Source: Rossellomorea vietnamensis
GTDB lineage: Bacteria; Bacillota; Bacilli; Bacillales; Bacillaceae_B
Length of the DNA: 64,000 nt
Assembly (NCBI RefSeq): GCF_008180415.1
Contig: NZ_VTEI01000009.1
Span: 62,001-126,000, forward strand
Direction: 5' to 3'
Shown: one piece after another, positions 30,607-41,988 of the stretch
How positions within the stretch are numbered: position 1 is the first letter of the stretch
Layout: each line of letters opens with the position of its first letter
Notes under the pieces: generated by a model
The model's input: only the letters and a program-made list of their open reading frames with translations
The model's database searches: none
Told to the model about the DNA's origin: nothing
Translations under genes and position numbers: made by a program

Positions 30607-31875
30607 ATGAAGATTATAAAGGCAGAAGGAAGCTTATCGATTAAGCGCTCAATCGACAGCGGCACAGAAGAACAGCGGAAAACGGTTCAGGAAATTCTGC
30701 GGGAAGTGAAATCGCAAGGCGACAAAGCGCTTTTAGATTACACCGAAAAATTTGACCGGGTGCGGCTAAAAGAGCTGCGTGTTTCTGTAGAAGAAATCGA
30801 TGCGGCGGTAGAAGAAGTTGGGCCTGAAATGATGGAAATTATTGAAGAGGCTGCCGAAAACATTTCTCGTTTTCATGGGATGCAGCGGAGAAATTCCTGG
30901 TTTGATACCGATGAAAATGGAACTCTTCTCGGGCAGAAAATCACCCCGTTGGATTCAGTTGGAGTTTACGTCCCGGGCGGCACAGCAGCTTATCCTTCCT
31001 CTGTTTTGATGAATGTTCTTCCCGCCAAGGTTGCGGGAGTGGAACGAATTGTCATGGTGACCCCTCCAGGAGACGACGGACGGATTCCCTCAGCGGTATT
31101 GGCAGCAGCTAAAACAGCCGGAGTAACCGAGATCTGGAAGGTCGGCGGCGCCCAGGCGATCGGTGCTCTCGCTTATGGAACAGAGAGTGTGGAGCCTGTC
31201 GATAAAATCGTCGGGCCGGGAAATATCTATGTGGCTCTTGCCAAGCGTGAGGTTTTCGGCGATGTGGCCATTGATATGATCGCCGGTCCGAGTGAGATCG
31301 TCGTTCTCGCTGATGAAAAGGCGCGAGCGGACGAAATTGCGGCGGATCTGCTCTCGCAGGCAGAGCATGACGAGAATGCCTCGGCTGTCCTGGTCACGGA
31401 CTCAGGGCAGCTTGCGGAAGAAGTATCGAAGAAGGTTGAAGAGCAATTAAGTGACCTGCCGCGTAAAGAAATTGCAGGAGAATCGATTGAAAGGTTCGGT
31501 GCGATTTATCTTGTTGAAGACATGGAAAAAGGCGTGGAAGTTGTCAACGATCTTGCGCCGGAGCATCTGGAAATCATGACGAGCGATCCGATGGTGACAA
31601 TGGCGAAGATCCGCCATGCGGGTGCGATATTCCTTGGTAGATATAGTTCTGAACCTGTCGGGGACTACTTTGCGGGACCGAATCACGTCCTTCCCACAAA
31701 CGGGACGGCACGGTTCTCATCGCCATTAAACGTTGATGATTTTACGAAAAAGTCATCGGTTATATCTTACAGCGAGAAAGCTCTACAAGACAATTACAGT
31801 AAAATCGCCAAACTGGCCCGCCTCGAAGGACTGGAAGCTCACGCGAGGGCGGTTGAATCTCGGTTCAAGAAATAA
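30607..31875 (+). CDS. hisD: Histidinol dehydrogenase
   Basis: This 422-residue zinc enzyme oxidises histidinol to histidine in two NAD-dependent steps. The family signature covers [30 protein letters not shown], beginning near residue 236, and contains zinc-binding Gln and His. The start follows AAAGGAGG. It is followed by a 112-bp gap containing a GGGACAGTCCC repeat before hisB, unlike the tight spacing elsewhere in the operon. Confidence 0.96.
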   Translation: MKIIKAEGSLSIKRSIDSGTEEQRKTVQEILREVKSQGDKALLDYTEKFDRVRLKELRVSVEEIDAAVEEVGPEMMEIIEEAAENISRFHGMQRRNSWFDTDENGTLLGQKITPLDSVGVYVPGGTAAYPSSVLMNVLPAKVAGVERIVMVTPPGDDGRIPSAVLAAAKTAGVTEIWKVGGAQAIGALAYGTESVEPVDKIVGPGNIYVALAKREVFGDVAIDMIAGPSEIVVLADEKARADEIAADLLSQAEHDENASAVLVTDSGQLAEEVSKKVEEQLSDLPRKEIAGESIERFGAIYLVEDMEKGVEVVNDLAPEHLEIMTSDPMVTMAKIRHAGAIFLGRYSSEPVGDYFAGPNHVLPTNGTARFSSPLNVDDFTKKSSVISYSEKALQDNYSKIAKLARLEGLEAHARAVESRFKK

Positions 31876-31879
31876 ATGA

Positions 31880-31975
31880 ATACTTTAACGCATTAACGCA
31901 GCGGAAGGGACAGTCCCTCTTCGTACGGTAACGCGTTAAAGCGCAAAGAGGGACTGTCCCTTTTAATACGGTGAA
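31880..31975. repeat. GGGACAGTCCC repeat, copy 2, inside the his operon
   Basis: AAGGGACAGTCCCTCTT and AAGAGGGACTGTCCCTT form a long inverted repeat around a GGTAACGCGTTAAAGCG block. It would form a stable hairpin in the his mRNA between hisD and hisB. Confidence 0.85.
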
Positions 31976-31987
31976 GGAGTGAAGAGC

Positions 31988-32581
31988 ATGGAGAACAGCA
32001 GGAGAGCGGAGCTGGTCCGCAAGACGAATGAGACCCAGATTGAACTTGATTTTACGATAGATGGAAGCGGAAGTGGAAAGATTGAAACGGGTGTACCGTT
32101 TATGTCGCACATGCTGGATCTGTTCACGAAGCATGGCCAGTTTGATCTTAATGTGAATGCCAATGGAGATGTTGAAGTGGATGACCACCATACAACAGAG
32201 GATATCGGGATTTGCCTTGGGCAGGCACTGCAGAAAGCCCTTGGAGATAAGAAAGGCATCAAGCGCTACGGAAATGCATTTGTTCCTATGGATGAAGCAT
32301 TGGCGCAGGTGGTCGTCGATTTGAGCAACCGTCCGCATCTTGAAATGCGCGCAGAATTTCCAAGCCAGAAAGTAGGCACGTTTGACACGGAGCTGGTGCA
32401 TGAGTTTTTATGGAAGCTTGCTTTGGAAGCGAGGATGAACCTCCATGTCATCGTCCACTACGGCCACAATACACACCACATGATTGAAGCGGTGTTCAAG
32501 GCTTTGGGACGCGCTCTTGATGAAGCGACAACCATTGATCCGAGAATTCAAGGAGTTCCATCTACGAAAGGAATGTTATAA
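31988..32581 (+). CDS. hisB: Imidazoleglycerol-phosphate dehydratase
   Basis: This 197-residue monofunctional dehydratase has no fused histidinol phosphatase. Duplicated metal motifs [10 protein letters not shown] (about 60-69) and [12 protein letters not shown] (about 155-166) bind Mn. The ATG at 31988 follows GAAGGAG at 8 bp; the alternative GTG 9 bp upstream overlaps it. The hisH start abuts its stop. Confidence 0.95.
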   Translation: MENSRRAELVRKTNETQIELDFTIDGSGSGKIETGVPFMSHMLDLFTKHGQFDLNVNANGDVEVDDHHTTEDIGICLGQALQKALGDKKGIKRYGNAFVPMDEALAQVVVDLSNRPHLEMRAEFPSQKVGTFDTELVHEFLWKLALEARMNLHVIVHYGHNTHHMIEAVFKALGRALDEATTIDPRIQGVPSTKGML

Positions 32582-33211
32582 ATGATCGGGATTGTCGATT
32601 ATGGGATGGGGAATCTGTTCAGCGTCGCGAAGGCTCTGGAGCGGCTGGATGTTCCTTATTTTATCAGTGAGGATAGAAGGGAACTGGAAAAAGCGGACGG
32701 ACTTCTCCTTCCCGGAGTCGGGTCATTCCGCGATGCCATGACTCTTCTGGCAAGGCAGGAGCTTATTGGATTCATAAAAGAGTATGCCGCGGGGGGAAAG
32801 CCGCTGCTGGGTATCTGCTTAGGAATGCAGCTTCTTTACGACGAGAGTGAAGAGAATGGCTCCACAGAAGGGCTGGGGCTGTTAAAAGGGCGTGTCATCC
32901 GCATTCCGAGACAGACGGAGGAAATGAAGATTCCTCATATGGGTTGGAATAAGCTCAAATTCCTTCACGATTCACCGCTGCTGGAAGGACTGGAGGAAGA
33001 CCATGTCTACTTTGTTCACTCTTACTATGTTTCTGAGGAGGATCCTGAGGAAGTAGTGGCTGCTGCTCAATATGGAGTAGAAGTTCCGGCGGTTGTTGGA
33101 AAAGAAAATGTTTTTGGTATGCAGTTTCATCCTGAAAAAAGCAGTGAGCTTGGCATGAAGCTGCTTCGTAATTTTACAAAACTGGCGTTAGAACGGGAGG
33201 GAGTTCAATGA
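32582..33211 (+). CDS. hisH: Imidazole glycerol phosphate synthase, glutaminase subunit
   Basis: This 209-residue class I glutamine amidotransferase delivers ammonia to HisF. The nucleophile cysteine is in [11 protein letters not shown] (about 77-87) and the His-Glu pair in [12 protein letters not shown]. It starts directly after the hisB stop and overlaps hisA by 4 bp. Confidence 0.96.
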   Translation: MIGIVDYGMGNLFSVAKALERLDVPYFISEDRRELEKADGLLLPGVGSFRDAMTLLARQELIGFIKEYAAGGKPLLGICLGMQLLYDESEENGSTEGLGLLKGRVIRIPRQTEEMKIPHMGWNKLKFLHDSPLLEGLEEDHVYFVHSYYVSEEDPEEVVAAAQYGVEVPAVVGKENVFGMQFHPEKSSELGMKLLRNFTKLALEREGVQ

Positions 33212-33933
33212 GTTTCACTATTTATCCGGCAATCGACATGAGGGGCGGCAAATGTGTCCGCCTTCTGCAGGGAGATTACAGCAAGGAAACTGTGTACGGA
33301 GATTCTCCTTTTGAGATGGCGAAACGGTTTGTGGACGAAGGTTCTGAGTGGATTCACATGGTCGATTTGGACGGAGCGAAGGAAGGAAGCCGTGTGAACG
33401 ATCAGTTCGTTCTCGCTGTGGCCAACGACCTTGGTGCGAAAGTCCAGATTGGCGGGGGCATCCGTACCGAAGAGGACATTGAGTATTACCTCAACAACGG
33501 TGTTCAGCGTGTCATCATCGGCAGTCTCGCTGTTTCAGAGACAGAATTGGTGAAAAGCTGGCTCGCGAAATATGGAGACAGAATTGCCATTGGACTTGAT
33601 GCAAAAGACGGATATGTGGCAACGCATGGCTGGATCGAAACGTCAGAAAAGAAGGCAGTTGACTTAGGGATTGAACTTGCGGATGCTGGTGCGGAAACGT
33701 TCATCTTCACGGACATCGCAACAGACGGAATGCTCTCGGGTCCTAATGTGAAGGCTGTTGTCGAACTCGCTGAAGCTACCGGTAAAGAAGTGATTGCATC
33801 CGGCGGAGTCAGTTCAATGGAAGATCTTCGTCTTTTAAAAGAAAGTGGTGTTGCCGGCGCGATTGTCGGAAAAGCAATTTATACTGGGAAATTCTCAGTG
33901 AAAGAAGCTGTGGAAGAGGTGTCGTCATGCTGA
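33208..33933 (+). CDS. hisA: Phosphoribosylformimino-5-aminoimidazole carboxamide ribotide isomerase
   Basis: This 241-residue TIM-barrel isomerase performs the Amadori rearrangement of ProFAR. Phosphate-binding motifs [11 protein letters not shown] (about 81-91) and [12 protein letters not shown] are present. It overlaps hisF by 7 bp. Confidence 0.95.
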   Translation: MSFTIYPAIDMRGGKCVRLLQGDYSKETVYGDSPFEMAKRFVDEGSEWIHMVDLDGAKEGSRVNDQFVLAVANDLGAKVQIGGGIRTEEDIEYYLNNGVQRVIIGSLAVSETELVKSWLAKYGDRIAIGLDAKDGYVATHGWIETSEKKAVDLGIELADAGAETFIFTDIATDGMLSGPNVKAVVELAEATGKEVIASGGVSSMEDLRLLKESGVAGAIVGKAIYTGKFSVKEAVEEVSSC

Positions 33934-34685
33934 CCAAACGGATCATTCCATGTCTCGATGTGAAAGAAGGCAGAGTCGTTAAGGGAGTCAGCTTCGTGGA
34001 GCTTCGCGATGCGGGAGATCCAGTTCAGCTCGCAAAGTTTTATGATGAGCAGGGAGCAGATGAACTGGTTTTTCTCGATATTTCTGCTTCTCATGAAGGC
34101 CGGAAAACGATGATTGATGTGGTCAAAGAAGTCGCTTCGGAACTGGCTATCCCTTTTACGGTAGGCGGCGGCATCAACTCGGTGGAGGATATGAAAAATA
34201 TCCTGCGCTCAGGTGCCGATAAGGTTTCTCTGAATACGGCAGCTGTTTTGAGGCCGGAACTGATTTCTGAAGGTGCTGCTTACTTCGGATCGCAGTGCAT
34301 CGTGGTGGCGATCGATGCCAAGTATGATGAGGAAAGTGATACGTGGAAAGTGTTCACGCACGGCGGCCGGAAAGTCACGGAGAAGGATGCAGTTTCCTGG
34401 GCAAAGGAAGCTGAGAAGCTGGGTGCAGGGGAGATCCTTTTAACAAGCATGGATAGTGACGGCGTGAAGAACGGCTTCAACCTTCCGCTGACGAAAGCCG
34501 TAAGTGAAGCGGTATCGATTCCAGTGATTGCGTCAGGCGGAGCCGGCAATGCGGAACACTTTGAAGATATTTTTAAAAATGGAAAGGCAGACGCTGCTCT
34601 GGCCGCTTCCATTTTTCATTACAAAGAAACCAGTGTTGGGCAGGTAAAAGAATTCCTGCGGGGAAAGGAGGTAGTGGTGAGATGA
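33927..34685 (+). CDS. hisF: Imidazole glycerol phosphate synthase, cyclase subunit
   Basis: This 252-residue TIM-barrel cyclase partners with HisH. The N-terminal [17 protein letters not shown] (about 5-21) with its catalytic Asp, [10 protein letters not shown] and the late IASGGAGN motif are typical. It overlaps hisA and hisI. Confidence 0.96.
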   Translation: MLTKRIIPCLDVKEGRVVKGVSFVELRDAGDPVQLAKFYDEQGADELVFLDISASHEGRKTMIDVVKEVASELAIPFTVGGGINSVEDMKNILRSGADKVSLNTAAVLRPELISEGAAYFGSQCIVVAIDAKYDEESDTWKVFTHGGRKVTEKDAVSWAKEAEKLGAGEILLTSMDSDGVKNGFNLPLTKAVSEAVSIPVIASGGAGNAEHFEDIFKNGKADAALAASIFHYKETSVGQVKEFLRGKEVVVR

Positions 34686-35323
34686 ATGCTATCAAGGATA
34701 CAATTAAATTTGACGAAAATGGACTTGTTCCGGCAATCGTTCAGGATGCCTCTACGAAGAAGGTGCTGACGCTTGCCTATATGAATGCAGAATCGTTAAG
34801 ACTGTCCATAGAGAAAGGCGAGACCTGGTTTTACTCTCGTTCACGCCAGGAGTTATGGCATAAAGGGGAAACCAGCGGAAATACCCAGAGAATCATTGAA
34901 ATGAAATATGACTGCGATCAGGATGCTGTCCTTGTGGAAGTGGAGCCAAAAGGACCTGCCTGCCATAAAGGAAGCGAAAGCTGTTTCGAAGAGAGTATTT
35001 ACAGAGCAGAAAATGGAACTTCTAAGGCTGGAAGTGGAGGCAGTTCCATACTGACCACACTTGAAAAGCTGATTTCCGAGCGTTTTGACGAAAGGCCGGA
35101 GGGAGCTTACACAACCTATCTCTTTGAAGAGGGTGTCGACAAGATCCTGAAAAAGGTCGGAGAAGAAGCATCCGAAGTCATCATTGCGGCCAAGAACCGC
35201 GATAAAGAGGAATTGAAATGGGAAAGCGCGGATCTGCTTTATCATCTGCTGGTGCTGCTGAAGGAGCAGGGCCTCCCGTTAAACGAAATTCTGCAAACGC
35301 TGGAAGAGCGCCATAATAAATGA
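34682..35323 (+). CDS. hisI: Bifunctional phosphoribosyl-AMP cyclohydrolase / phosphoribosyl-ATP pyrophosphatase
   Basis: This 213-residue fusion carries a cyclohydrolase domain (about 1-115: [12 protein letters not shown] and CHKGSESCF with zinc cysteines) and a C-terminal MazG-like PRA-PH domain (about 125-213: [16 protein letters not shown] and [10 protein letters not shown]). It is the last gene of hisZGDBHAFI. hisC and a histidinol phosphatase are not in this cluster, as is usual in bacilli. Confidence 0.95.
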   Translation: MNAIKDTIKFDENGLVPAIVQDASTKKVLTLAYMNAESLRLSIEKGETWFYSRSRQELWHKGETSGNTQRIIEMKYDCDQDAVLVEVEPKGPACHKGSESCFEESIYRAENGTSKAGSGGSSILTTLEKLISERFDERPEGAYTTYLFEEGVDKILKKVGEEASEVIIAAKNRDKEELKWESADLLYHLLVLLKEQGLPLNEILQTLEERHNK

Positions 35324-35327
35324 CAGC

Positions 35328-35412
35328 TTAGTACTTTGAAGCACTAAGAGGGACAGTCTTCTTTCGCACGGTAATGTGTAAAAGGGGACTGTCCCTTTTA
35401 GCGGGCTAAAGG
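35328..35412. repeat. GGGACAGTCCC repeat, copy 3
   Basis: AAGAGGGACAGTCTTCTTT and AAAAGGGGACTGTCCCTTTT form inverted arms around GCACGGTAATGTG. It is a slightly degraded copy of the element at 31880. Confidence 0.8.
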
Positions 35413-35507
35413 ACTTATTTCCAGCAAATATCCTCTAGCGGTGGTTTAGCAACTGAAATATGTGTGTTATACTACTGTAGTTAATCTATACGTTTCGGAG
35501 GACTTTC

Positions 35508-37022
35508 ATGAGAAAAGGTTCAAATGCAAGAAACGATAAAAGCAAAATTTTATCATTTGTCCCTACTGGCGAGTACTATTTCAATAAAGGAATCAAGGCT
35601 TACCACCGCCGGGAATTAAATAAATCAAAAAAATATCTTAACCGTGCTTTGCAGCTTGAGCCGTTAGAGCCGATGATCGCCTGCCAGCTTTCGATTGTGC
35701 ACACGGAGATGGGCGAATATACACAATCCAACCAGCTTCTTCACCTCATCATCGACAGCCTGGACCCGCATATGACAGAATGCCATTACTTCCTGGCTAA
35801 TAATTATGCTCACCTGGGCCTGTTCAAGGAAGCTTATACCCACGTGTCGAGTTATCTGGAAAAGGAAGAATACGGCGAATTCAGTGAGGATGCTGAAGAA
35901 TTGCTGGAGATCCTTGAACTGGATTCAGACGAAGCGCTGGATACGCTTTATGAACATGACGAGTTGATTGCCAATCAGGATAAGGCGAGAAACCTGCTGG
36001 AATCAGGCAATTTCCAGAAGGCGGTCGATCTTTTGCAGGAAGTCATCAAGGACTTTCCGGAATATTGGTCAGCCTACAACAACCTGGCGCTGGCCTACTT
36101 CTATCTTGGCGACACAGATAAAGCAGCGGCTACACTGGAGGAAGTCATGGAGAAAAATCCAGGCAACCTTCATGCGTTGTGCAACACAGCTGTATTTTAT
36201 TTTTATCAGCGAAGACATGAAGAGCTGCAGGATCTGGTCGAAGGGTTGGAAAAAATCCGTCCGATCCATTATGAGCAGCGTTACAAGCTTGGTGCGACAT
36301 TCGCCTTGATTGGGCGTAATGAAAAAGCTTACGAGTGGCTGAAATCGCTCCAAAAGCTTGGCTTCCAGGGAGATGCCAGCTTCTATTACTGGCTCTCACA
36401 CTCGGCTTATCATACGGGTCATGAGCAGACAGCAGAGCAGGCTTGGAAAAGGGTCCTGGAAGAAAATCCGGAAAAAGCCGGAATGGAACCATGGAGTGAT
36501 GAAAATCCTCAAAGCGAAGGATTTGAAAATCACGTATCATCCATCCTGAAAAAGCTGAAAAGCGAATACCCGGAAGAGAGAATGTTCGGCCTGTTCCTGA
36601 TTTCAGTGTCACGGCATCAGAAAGAAGTCCTGACTCATACTGATTTTGGCGCAGTCGATGACTTTACTCTGTCTGAAAAGCTTTATCTAGGAGAAATCTT
36701 GAAGGCGGATTCCAGAAAAGCAATTAAGAGCAGCAAGGAAATCAAGCATATTCATGAAACGGCATTGGAGCTTTATCAGCTGCATCATCCAATCAGTGCA
36801 GTGGACTCCGGTTTGTTCCTTACATGGTTCAGCATTGCCTGTAAACTGCTGGAGGCGGAAAAGTCTTTGAAGAACGCCAAAGCTTGTGCTGCGGCAACGG
36901 AATACATCTGGCACAGGCTGCGGGGAGAAAAGAAAACGAAAACCCTGATATCAGGAAAATATGGAATAACAACTGGCACTCTGAATAAATATCTTGAGAC
37001 AGTAGAACTCTACTTGCCTTAA
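35508..37022 (+). CDS. yvcD: TPR-repeat protein YvcD
   Basis: This 504-residue protein has tetratricopeptide repeats in two blocks (about 22-125 and 155-320), including GIKAYHRRELNKSKKYLNRA and NNLALAYFYLGDTDKAAATL. The C-terminal 180 residues are helical without a clear family match. No signal peptide is visible. The position between hisI and trxB matches B. subtilis yvcD. Its role is unknown; TPR proteins scaffold protein partners. Confidence 0.83.
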   Translation: MRKGSNARNDKSKILSFVPTGEYYFNKGIKAYHRRELNKSKKYLNRALQLEPLEPMIACQLSIVHTEMGEYTQSNQLLHLIIDSLDPHMTECHYFLANNYAHLGLFKEAYTHVSSYLEKEEYGEFSEDAEELLEILELDSDEALDTLYEHDELIANQDKARNLLESGNFQKAVDLLQEVIKDFPEYWSAYNNLALAYFYLGDTDKAAATLEEVMEKNPGNLHALCNTAVFYFYQRRHEELQDLVEGLEKIRPIHYEQRYKLGATFALIGRNEKAYEWLKSLQKLGFQGDASFYYWLSHSAYHTGHEQTAEQAWKRVLEENPEKAGMEPWSDENPQSEGFENHVSSILKKLKSEYPEERMFGLFLISVSRHQKEVLTHTDFGAVDDFTLSEKLYLGEILKADSRKAIKSSKEIKHIHETALELYQLHHPISAVDSGLFLTWFSIACKLLEAEKSLKNAKACAAATEYIWHRLRGEKKTKTLISGKYGITTGTLNKYLETVELYLP

Positions 37023-37033
37023 AATCGATGAAT

Positions 37034-37068
37034 GAGCATATTCTTGGACGAATATGCTCTTCTTTTTA
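37034..37068 (+). terminator. Terminator of yvcD
   Basis: GAGCATATTC and GAATATGCTC form a 10-bp stem followed by TTCTTTTT. Confidence 0.9.
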
Positions 37069-37193
37069 TAGGATATGAGTAGATAGGAAATACTACAGAA
37101 TAGCAGGATTTACAAAGATGAGCGCAGTGTAAGGATAGAGTGACAGGTTGCTCTGCCTTTTTTTTAGGGAAAAACCGGACTGCTTCTCTGTAA

Positions 37194-38171
<978 letters not shown>

Positions 38172-38413
38172 GATACAAATCTGACAAAAGTCTGTCGGAA
38201 AATCTGTAAGACGACATATAGAAAAAGGAAGAGAGCCTTAGAAATACAAGGCTCTTCCCCATTCGACAGCCTTTGTCTAAAATTACGGAAACTTGTTTAG
38301 AAATAATTAACAATCCGTAATAGCGTCTTAAACGTACTGTAACATTAGTGCAACACATTCCGGGTAATATAGATAATAAGAAATTGACCCCCTTTTAAGA
38401 AATAAATCCCTTT

Positions 38414-38449
38414 AGGACACAGGAACCGCCTGTGTCCCCTTTTTTTTAT
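38414..38449 (+). terminator. Terminator downstream of trxB
   Basis: GGACACAGG and CCTGTGTCC form a 9-bp stem around AACCG, followed by eight Ts. It lies about 240 bp after the trxB stop. Confidence 0.88.
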
Positions 38450-38525
38450 CCCTTTACTTTATTTCACTAACGCATTAAAACGTATAGTACCTTTGCGTTG
38501 CTTTAAAAAGCGCAAAAGTTAGTCA

Positions 38526-39084
38526 AGGCAGTTCCAGCGGCCGAGTGTCCGTACCCACTGGAACGGACTTAGCTCCTCGGGATCAAATAAACTCAAGAGA
38601 ATAAAAGGAAGAGCGCCTTTTTTTCTCTTGAGAACATTTGCCTGTCGGAGCTGAACGGGCCGCTTCCACTTTTTAGTCAATCCAGTTGCAGCGGCCGAGG
38701 GTCCGTACCCACTGGAACGGACTTAGCCCCTCGGGGTCAAATAACCCTCAGCGAATAAAAGGAAAGCCCGCCTTTTTTTCTCTTGAGAACATTTGCCTGT
38801 CGGAGCTGAACGGGCCGCTTCCACTTTTTAATCAATCCAGTTGCAGCGCCCAGCCCCTCGGGGTCAAATAACCCTCAGCGAATAAAAGGAAAGCCCGCCT
38901 TTTTTTCGCTGAGGAACATTTGCCTGTCGGTGCTGTTCAGGGCGCTTCCAATTTTTAGTCAATCCAGTTGCAGCGGCCAGCCCCTCGGGATCAAATAACC
39001 TCAAGAGAATAAAAGGAAGAGCGCCTTTTTTTCTCTTGAGAACATTTGCCTGTCGGAGCTGAACGGGCCGCTTCCACTTTTTAG
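38526..39084 (+). mobile_element. Tandem array of four family B MITE-like elements
   Basis: Units are 38526-38676 (151 bp), 38680-38831 (152 bp), 38835-38958 (124 bp) and 38962-39084 (123 bp). The triplet TCA precedes the first unit (38523-38525), separates every pair and follows the last (39085-39087). The two long units carry an extra module of about 28 bp containing GTCCGTACCCACTGGAACGGAC next to the left end. The second unit has a mismatched central stem, CCTCAGCGAA against TTCTCTTGAG, as if recombined from its neighbours. Confidence 0.88.
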
Positions 39085-39200
39085 TCACACATGGTAAGTG
39101 TTCGAACATTGTGGGAGCGGTACAATCATAGTATAATAAAGAGCATGACAAAACCGAAATTACGGTAATCCGAACAGAAGTAAAGCTTGAGGTGAAGTTA

Positions 39201-39659
39201 ATGCAGCGAGTGACGAATTGTTTATATATGAATGAAGATAAAGTCCTTCTGCTTCAGAAGCCGCGCCGAAACTGGTGGGTAGCACCGGGCGGAAAGATGG
39301 AGCAGGGTGAATCGATCCGCGATGCGGTCATTCGGGAGTACCGCGAAGAAACAGGTATTTACCTGCGCAATGCTGACGTTAAAGGAATTTTCACTTTTAT
39401 TATAAAAGACGGCGATAAAATTGTTTCAGAGTGGATGATGTTTTCCTTTTTTGCTACTGAAGCCGACGGCGTCAACTTGACAGAATCCGAAGAGGGCGTC
39501 CTGGAATGGCACGACCTTGAAGCGATCAAGAACCTGCCAATGGCAGAAGGAGACCGCCACATATTGGAATACATGGTGCATGGCAAAGGGACGATCTACG
39601 GAACCTTTACCTATACACCGGATTTTAAACTGCTCGCCTACAAACTGGATCCAAGTTAA
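39201..39659 (+). CDS. yvcI: Nudix hydrolase YvcI
   Basis: This 152-residue Nudix protein has a complete Nudix box [20 protein letters not shown] followed by ETGI (about 33-56). The family includes MutT-like 8-oxo-dGTP diphosphatases; the substrate here is unproven. The ATG at 39201 follows GAGGTG; a GTG 9 bp upstream overlaps that site. It opens the conserved yvcI-rapZ-yvcK-whiA-crh block. Confidence 0.88.
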   Translation: MQRVTNCLYMNEDKVLLLQKPRRNWWVAPGGKMEQGESIRDAVIREYREETGIYLRNADVKGIFTFIIKDGDKIVSEWMMFSFFATEADGVNLTESEEGVLEWHDLEAIKNLPMAEGDRHILEYMVHGKGTIYGTFTYTPDFKLLAYKLDPS

Positions 39660-39676
39660 CCAAGGGGGAAGAGAAC

Positions 39677-40570
39677 ATGAGTACAGGTGCAACTAACGAT
39701 GGTCAATTGGTGATCATAACCGGAATGTCCGGAGCGGGAAAGACCGTTGCCATACAAAGTTTTGAAGATTTAGGGTTTTTCTGTGTAGATAACCTGCCGC
39801 CCACTCTCCTTCCAAAATTCCTTGAATTGATGAAAGAATCAGGGACCAAGATGAACAAAGTCGCATTAGGAATGGATCTGAGAGGCCGAGAGTTCTTCGA
39901 CCACTTGATCCAGGGGCTCGATGACCTGGGGGAAACCTCCTGGGTGAACCCGCAAATCCTTTATCTTGATGCAGACGACTCATCCCTGGTCAGGCGTTAT
40001 AAAGAAACGCGGCGTTCCCATCCGCTTGCTCCATCCGGCTTGCCAATGGAAGGGATCAAGCAGGAAAGGCTGCTTTTGGAAGAGCTGAAAGGCCGCGCTC
40101 AGACCATATATAATACTTCATCCATGAAGCCAAGAGAGCTGAGGGAGAAGATCCTAAAGGAATTCTCAGTGAACAAACGATCGATTTTTACCGTTAACGT
40201 CATTTCTTTTGGCTTTAAGCACGGCATCCCAATCGATGCTGATCTGGTATTCGATGTAAGATTCCTGCCGAACCCTCATTATATTGACCATATGAGGCCG
40301 CGGACAGGCTTGGAGGAGGATGTATCCAAGTATGTCCTAAAGTGGAGTGAAACACAGAAGTTCCTTGAGAAAGTAACGGATCTCCTCACCTTCATGCTTC
40401 CGCACTATAAACGAGAAGGAAAAAGCCAGCTTGTCATCGCCATCGGCTGTACAGGCGGACAGCATCGTTCCGTGGCGCTGGCTGAATATCTCGGCCGCCA
40501 CTTCGAGAATGATTACACTACCAAGATCTCGCACAGGGACATCAAGAAGAAACGGGAACCTCTGGCATGA
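39677..40570 (+). CDS. rapZ: RapZ-family nucleotide-binding protein (YvcJ)
   Basis: This 297-residue P-loop protein has Walker A GMSGAGKT (about 15-22) and a C-terminal RapZ domain (about 165-290, with [17 protein letters not shown] and [15 protein letters not shown]). In B. subtilis, YvcJ hydrolyses GTP and affects competence. In enterobacteria, RapZ binds the GlmZ sRNA. The start follows AAGGGGGAAGAG; it overlaps yvcK by 4 bp. Confidence 0.93.
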   Translation: MSTGATNDGQLVIITGMSGAGKTVAIQSFEDLGFFCVDNLPPTLLPKFLELMKESGTKMNKVALGMDLRGREFFDHLIQGLDDLGETSWVNPQILYLDADDSSLVRRYKETRRSHPLAPSGLPMEGIKQERLLLEELKGRAQTIYNTSSMKPRELREKILKEFSVNKRSIFTVNVISFGFKHGIPIDADLVFDVRFLPNPHYIDHMRPRTGLEEDVSKYVLKWSETQKFLEKVTDLLTFMLPHYKREGKSQLVIAIGCTGGQHRSVALAEYLGRHFENDYTTKISHRDIKKKREPLA

Positions 40571-41541
40571 AAAAAAACATTGATCCCAAGATAGTGATCA
40601 TCGGCGGCGGGACAGGACTGCCTGTTCTTCTCAGAGGGCTTAAAACATATCCTTTAGATATAACGGCCATTGTAACCGTAGCTGACGATGGAGGAAGTTC
40701 AGGGCGCCTGCGCGATGATCTGAATGTTCCTCCTCCCGGTGACATAAGAAATGTCATTGCGGCTTTGTCAGAAGTGGAGCCGCTTATCGAGCAGATGTTT
40801 CAGCACCGATTTGAAACGTCCAACGAATTATCGGGCCATTCACTCGGCAATCTAATCCTGGCAGCTTTCACCTCGATAACAGGCGACTTTGTCCATGCCA
40901 TTCAAGAAATGAGCAGGGTCCTGAACGTGAAAGGAAAGGTACTTCCCTCTGCGAACCAGAGCGTCGTTCTGAATGCGGAAATGGAAGACGGCACCATTGT
41001 TTCCGGAGAATCGAAAATTCCATTCTCCGGTAAAAAAATTAAGCGTGTCTTCCTGACGCCGGGCACCATCATTCCGGTATCAGAAACCATCCGTGCCATC
41101 CGTGAAGCCGACTTAATCGTCATTGGTCCAGGCAGCTTATACACCAGTATCCTGCCAAATTTACTGGTGCCGGAAATCGGCAAGGAAGTCAGCAAAGCTA
41201 AAGCTCAAAAGGTGTATATATGCAACCTGATGACACAGGCAGGGGAAACGCTCGATTTCACAGCCAGTGACCATGTGAAAGCCATCTACGATCATCTTCA
41301 CGACGGTTTCATTGATACGATTATTGTGAACAATGAACAAGTGCCTCGGGAAATAGAAGCCCGCTACGAAGAAGAAATGGCGAAACCGGTCATCTTTGAT
41401 TTTGAAAAATTGTCTTCCATGGGGTTAAAGGTCATAGAGGATGAAATCATTTCCTACTTCGAAGGTGTTATCAGGCATGATACCGGTAAAGTGGCAGAGA
41501 TTATTTTCTCCCTTATCGATAAACCCCACCGGGTAGAATAA
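40567..41541 (+). CDS. yvcK: Gluconeogenesis factor YvcK/MgfK (CofD-like fold)
   Basis: This 324-residue protein shares the CofD fold, with [14 protein letters not shown] (about 13-26), [12 protein letters not shown] (about 40-51) and [14 protein letters not shown]. In B. subtilis it binds UDP-sugars and is needed for growth on gluconeogenic carbon sources and for cell shape. Its start overlaps the rapZ stop. A repeat-filled gap of about 450 bp, unusual for this operon, separates it from whiA. Confidence 0.93.
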   Translation: MKKNIDPKIVIIGGGTGLPVLLRGLKTYPLDITAIVTVADDGGSSGRLRDDLNVPPPGDIRNVIAALSEVEPLIEQMFQHRFETSNELSGHSLGNLILAAFTSITGDFVHAIQEMSRVLNVKGKVLPSANQSVVLNAEMEDGTIVSGESKIPFSGKKIKRVFLTPGTIIPVSETIRAIREADLIVIGPGSLYTSILPNLLVPEIGKEVSKAKAQKVYICNLMTQAGETLDFTASDHVKAIYDHLHDGFIDTIIVNNEQVPREIEARYEEEMAKPVIFDFEKLSSMGLKVIEDEIISYFEGVIRHDTGKVAEIIFSLIDKPHRVE

Positions 41542-41988
41542 AGAATAACCACTGTACATGACAGCGGGAAAAAGTGTCTTAGCTTACGCAGTGAGTGCAA
41601 GCGTTTGTCCTGGTTTAGGTAATTTGATAGCCAACTGTGGATACATTAACCAAGTTATCCACATTCAGTCCTTCGGGATATTTGCCTGTCGGGGCTGAGC
41701 AGGCTGCTTACGCTTTTGTTTCGTCCAGCTTCAGCGCCTAGCCCCTCGGGGTCAAATAACCCTAAGAGAAGAAAAGGAAAGAGCACCTTTTTTTCTCTTA
41801 GGAACATTTGCCTGTCGGGGCTGATCAAGGTGCTTACGCTTTTGTTTCGTCCAGCTTCAGCGCCTAGCCCCTCGGGGTCAAATAACCCTAAGAGAAGAAA
41901 AGGAAAGATCGCCTTTTCTTCTCTTAGGAACATTTGCCTGTCGGGGCTGATCAAGGCGCTTACGCTTTTGTTTTAGGGAGGTGAAGAG
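41542..41988. other. yvcK-whiA gap with DnaA-box pair and family B array
   Basis: TGTGGATAC at 41636 and a perfect TTATCCACA at 41655 are inverted DnaA-like boxes. The rest of the gap is filled with family B elements up to the whiA ribosome binding site. No gene is seen. Confidence 0.75.
41664..41974 (+). mobile_element. Family B elements: one partial and two complete, tandem
   Basis: A truncated copy (right part only) is followed by complete units starting near 41723 and 41849, a spacing of 126 bp, equal to 123 bp plus a 3-bp joint. They use CTTCAGCGCC and GCTTACGCTTTTG ends, a subtype different from the 38.5-kb array. The last copy has a 17-bp perfect stem, CCTAAGAGAAGAAAAGG with its complement. 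Confidence 0.85.

Noticed and set aside
38227..38259. Terminator directly after trxB
   Set aside because: The hairpin is clear but on the plus strand it is followed by CCCCATTC, not Ts. The better terminator is at 38414-38449.
38686..39151. Frames inside the family B array
   Set aside because: They repeat with the element, appear on both strands and match the stem sequences rather than a protein.
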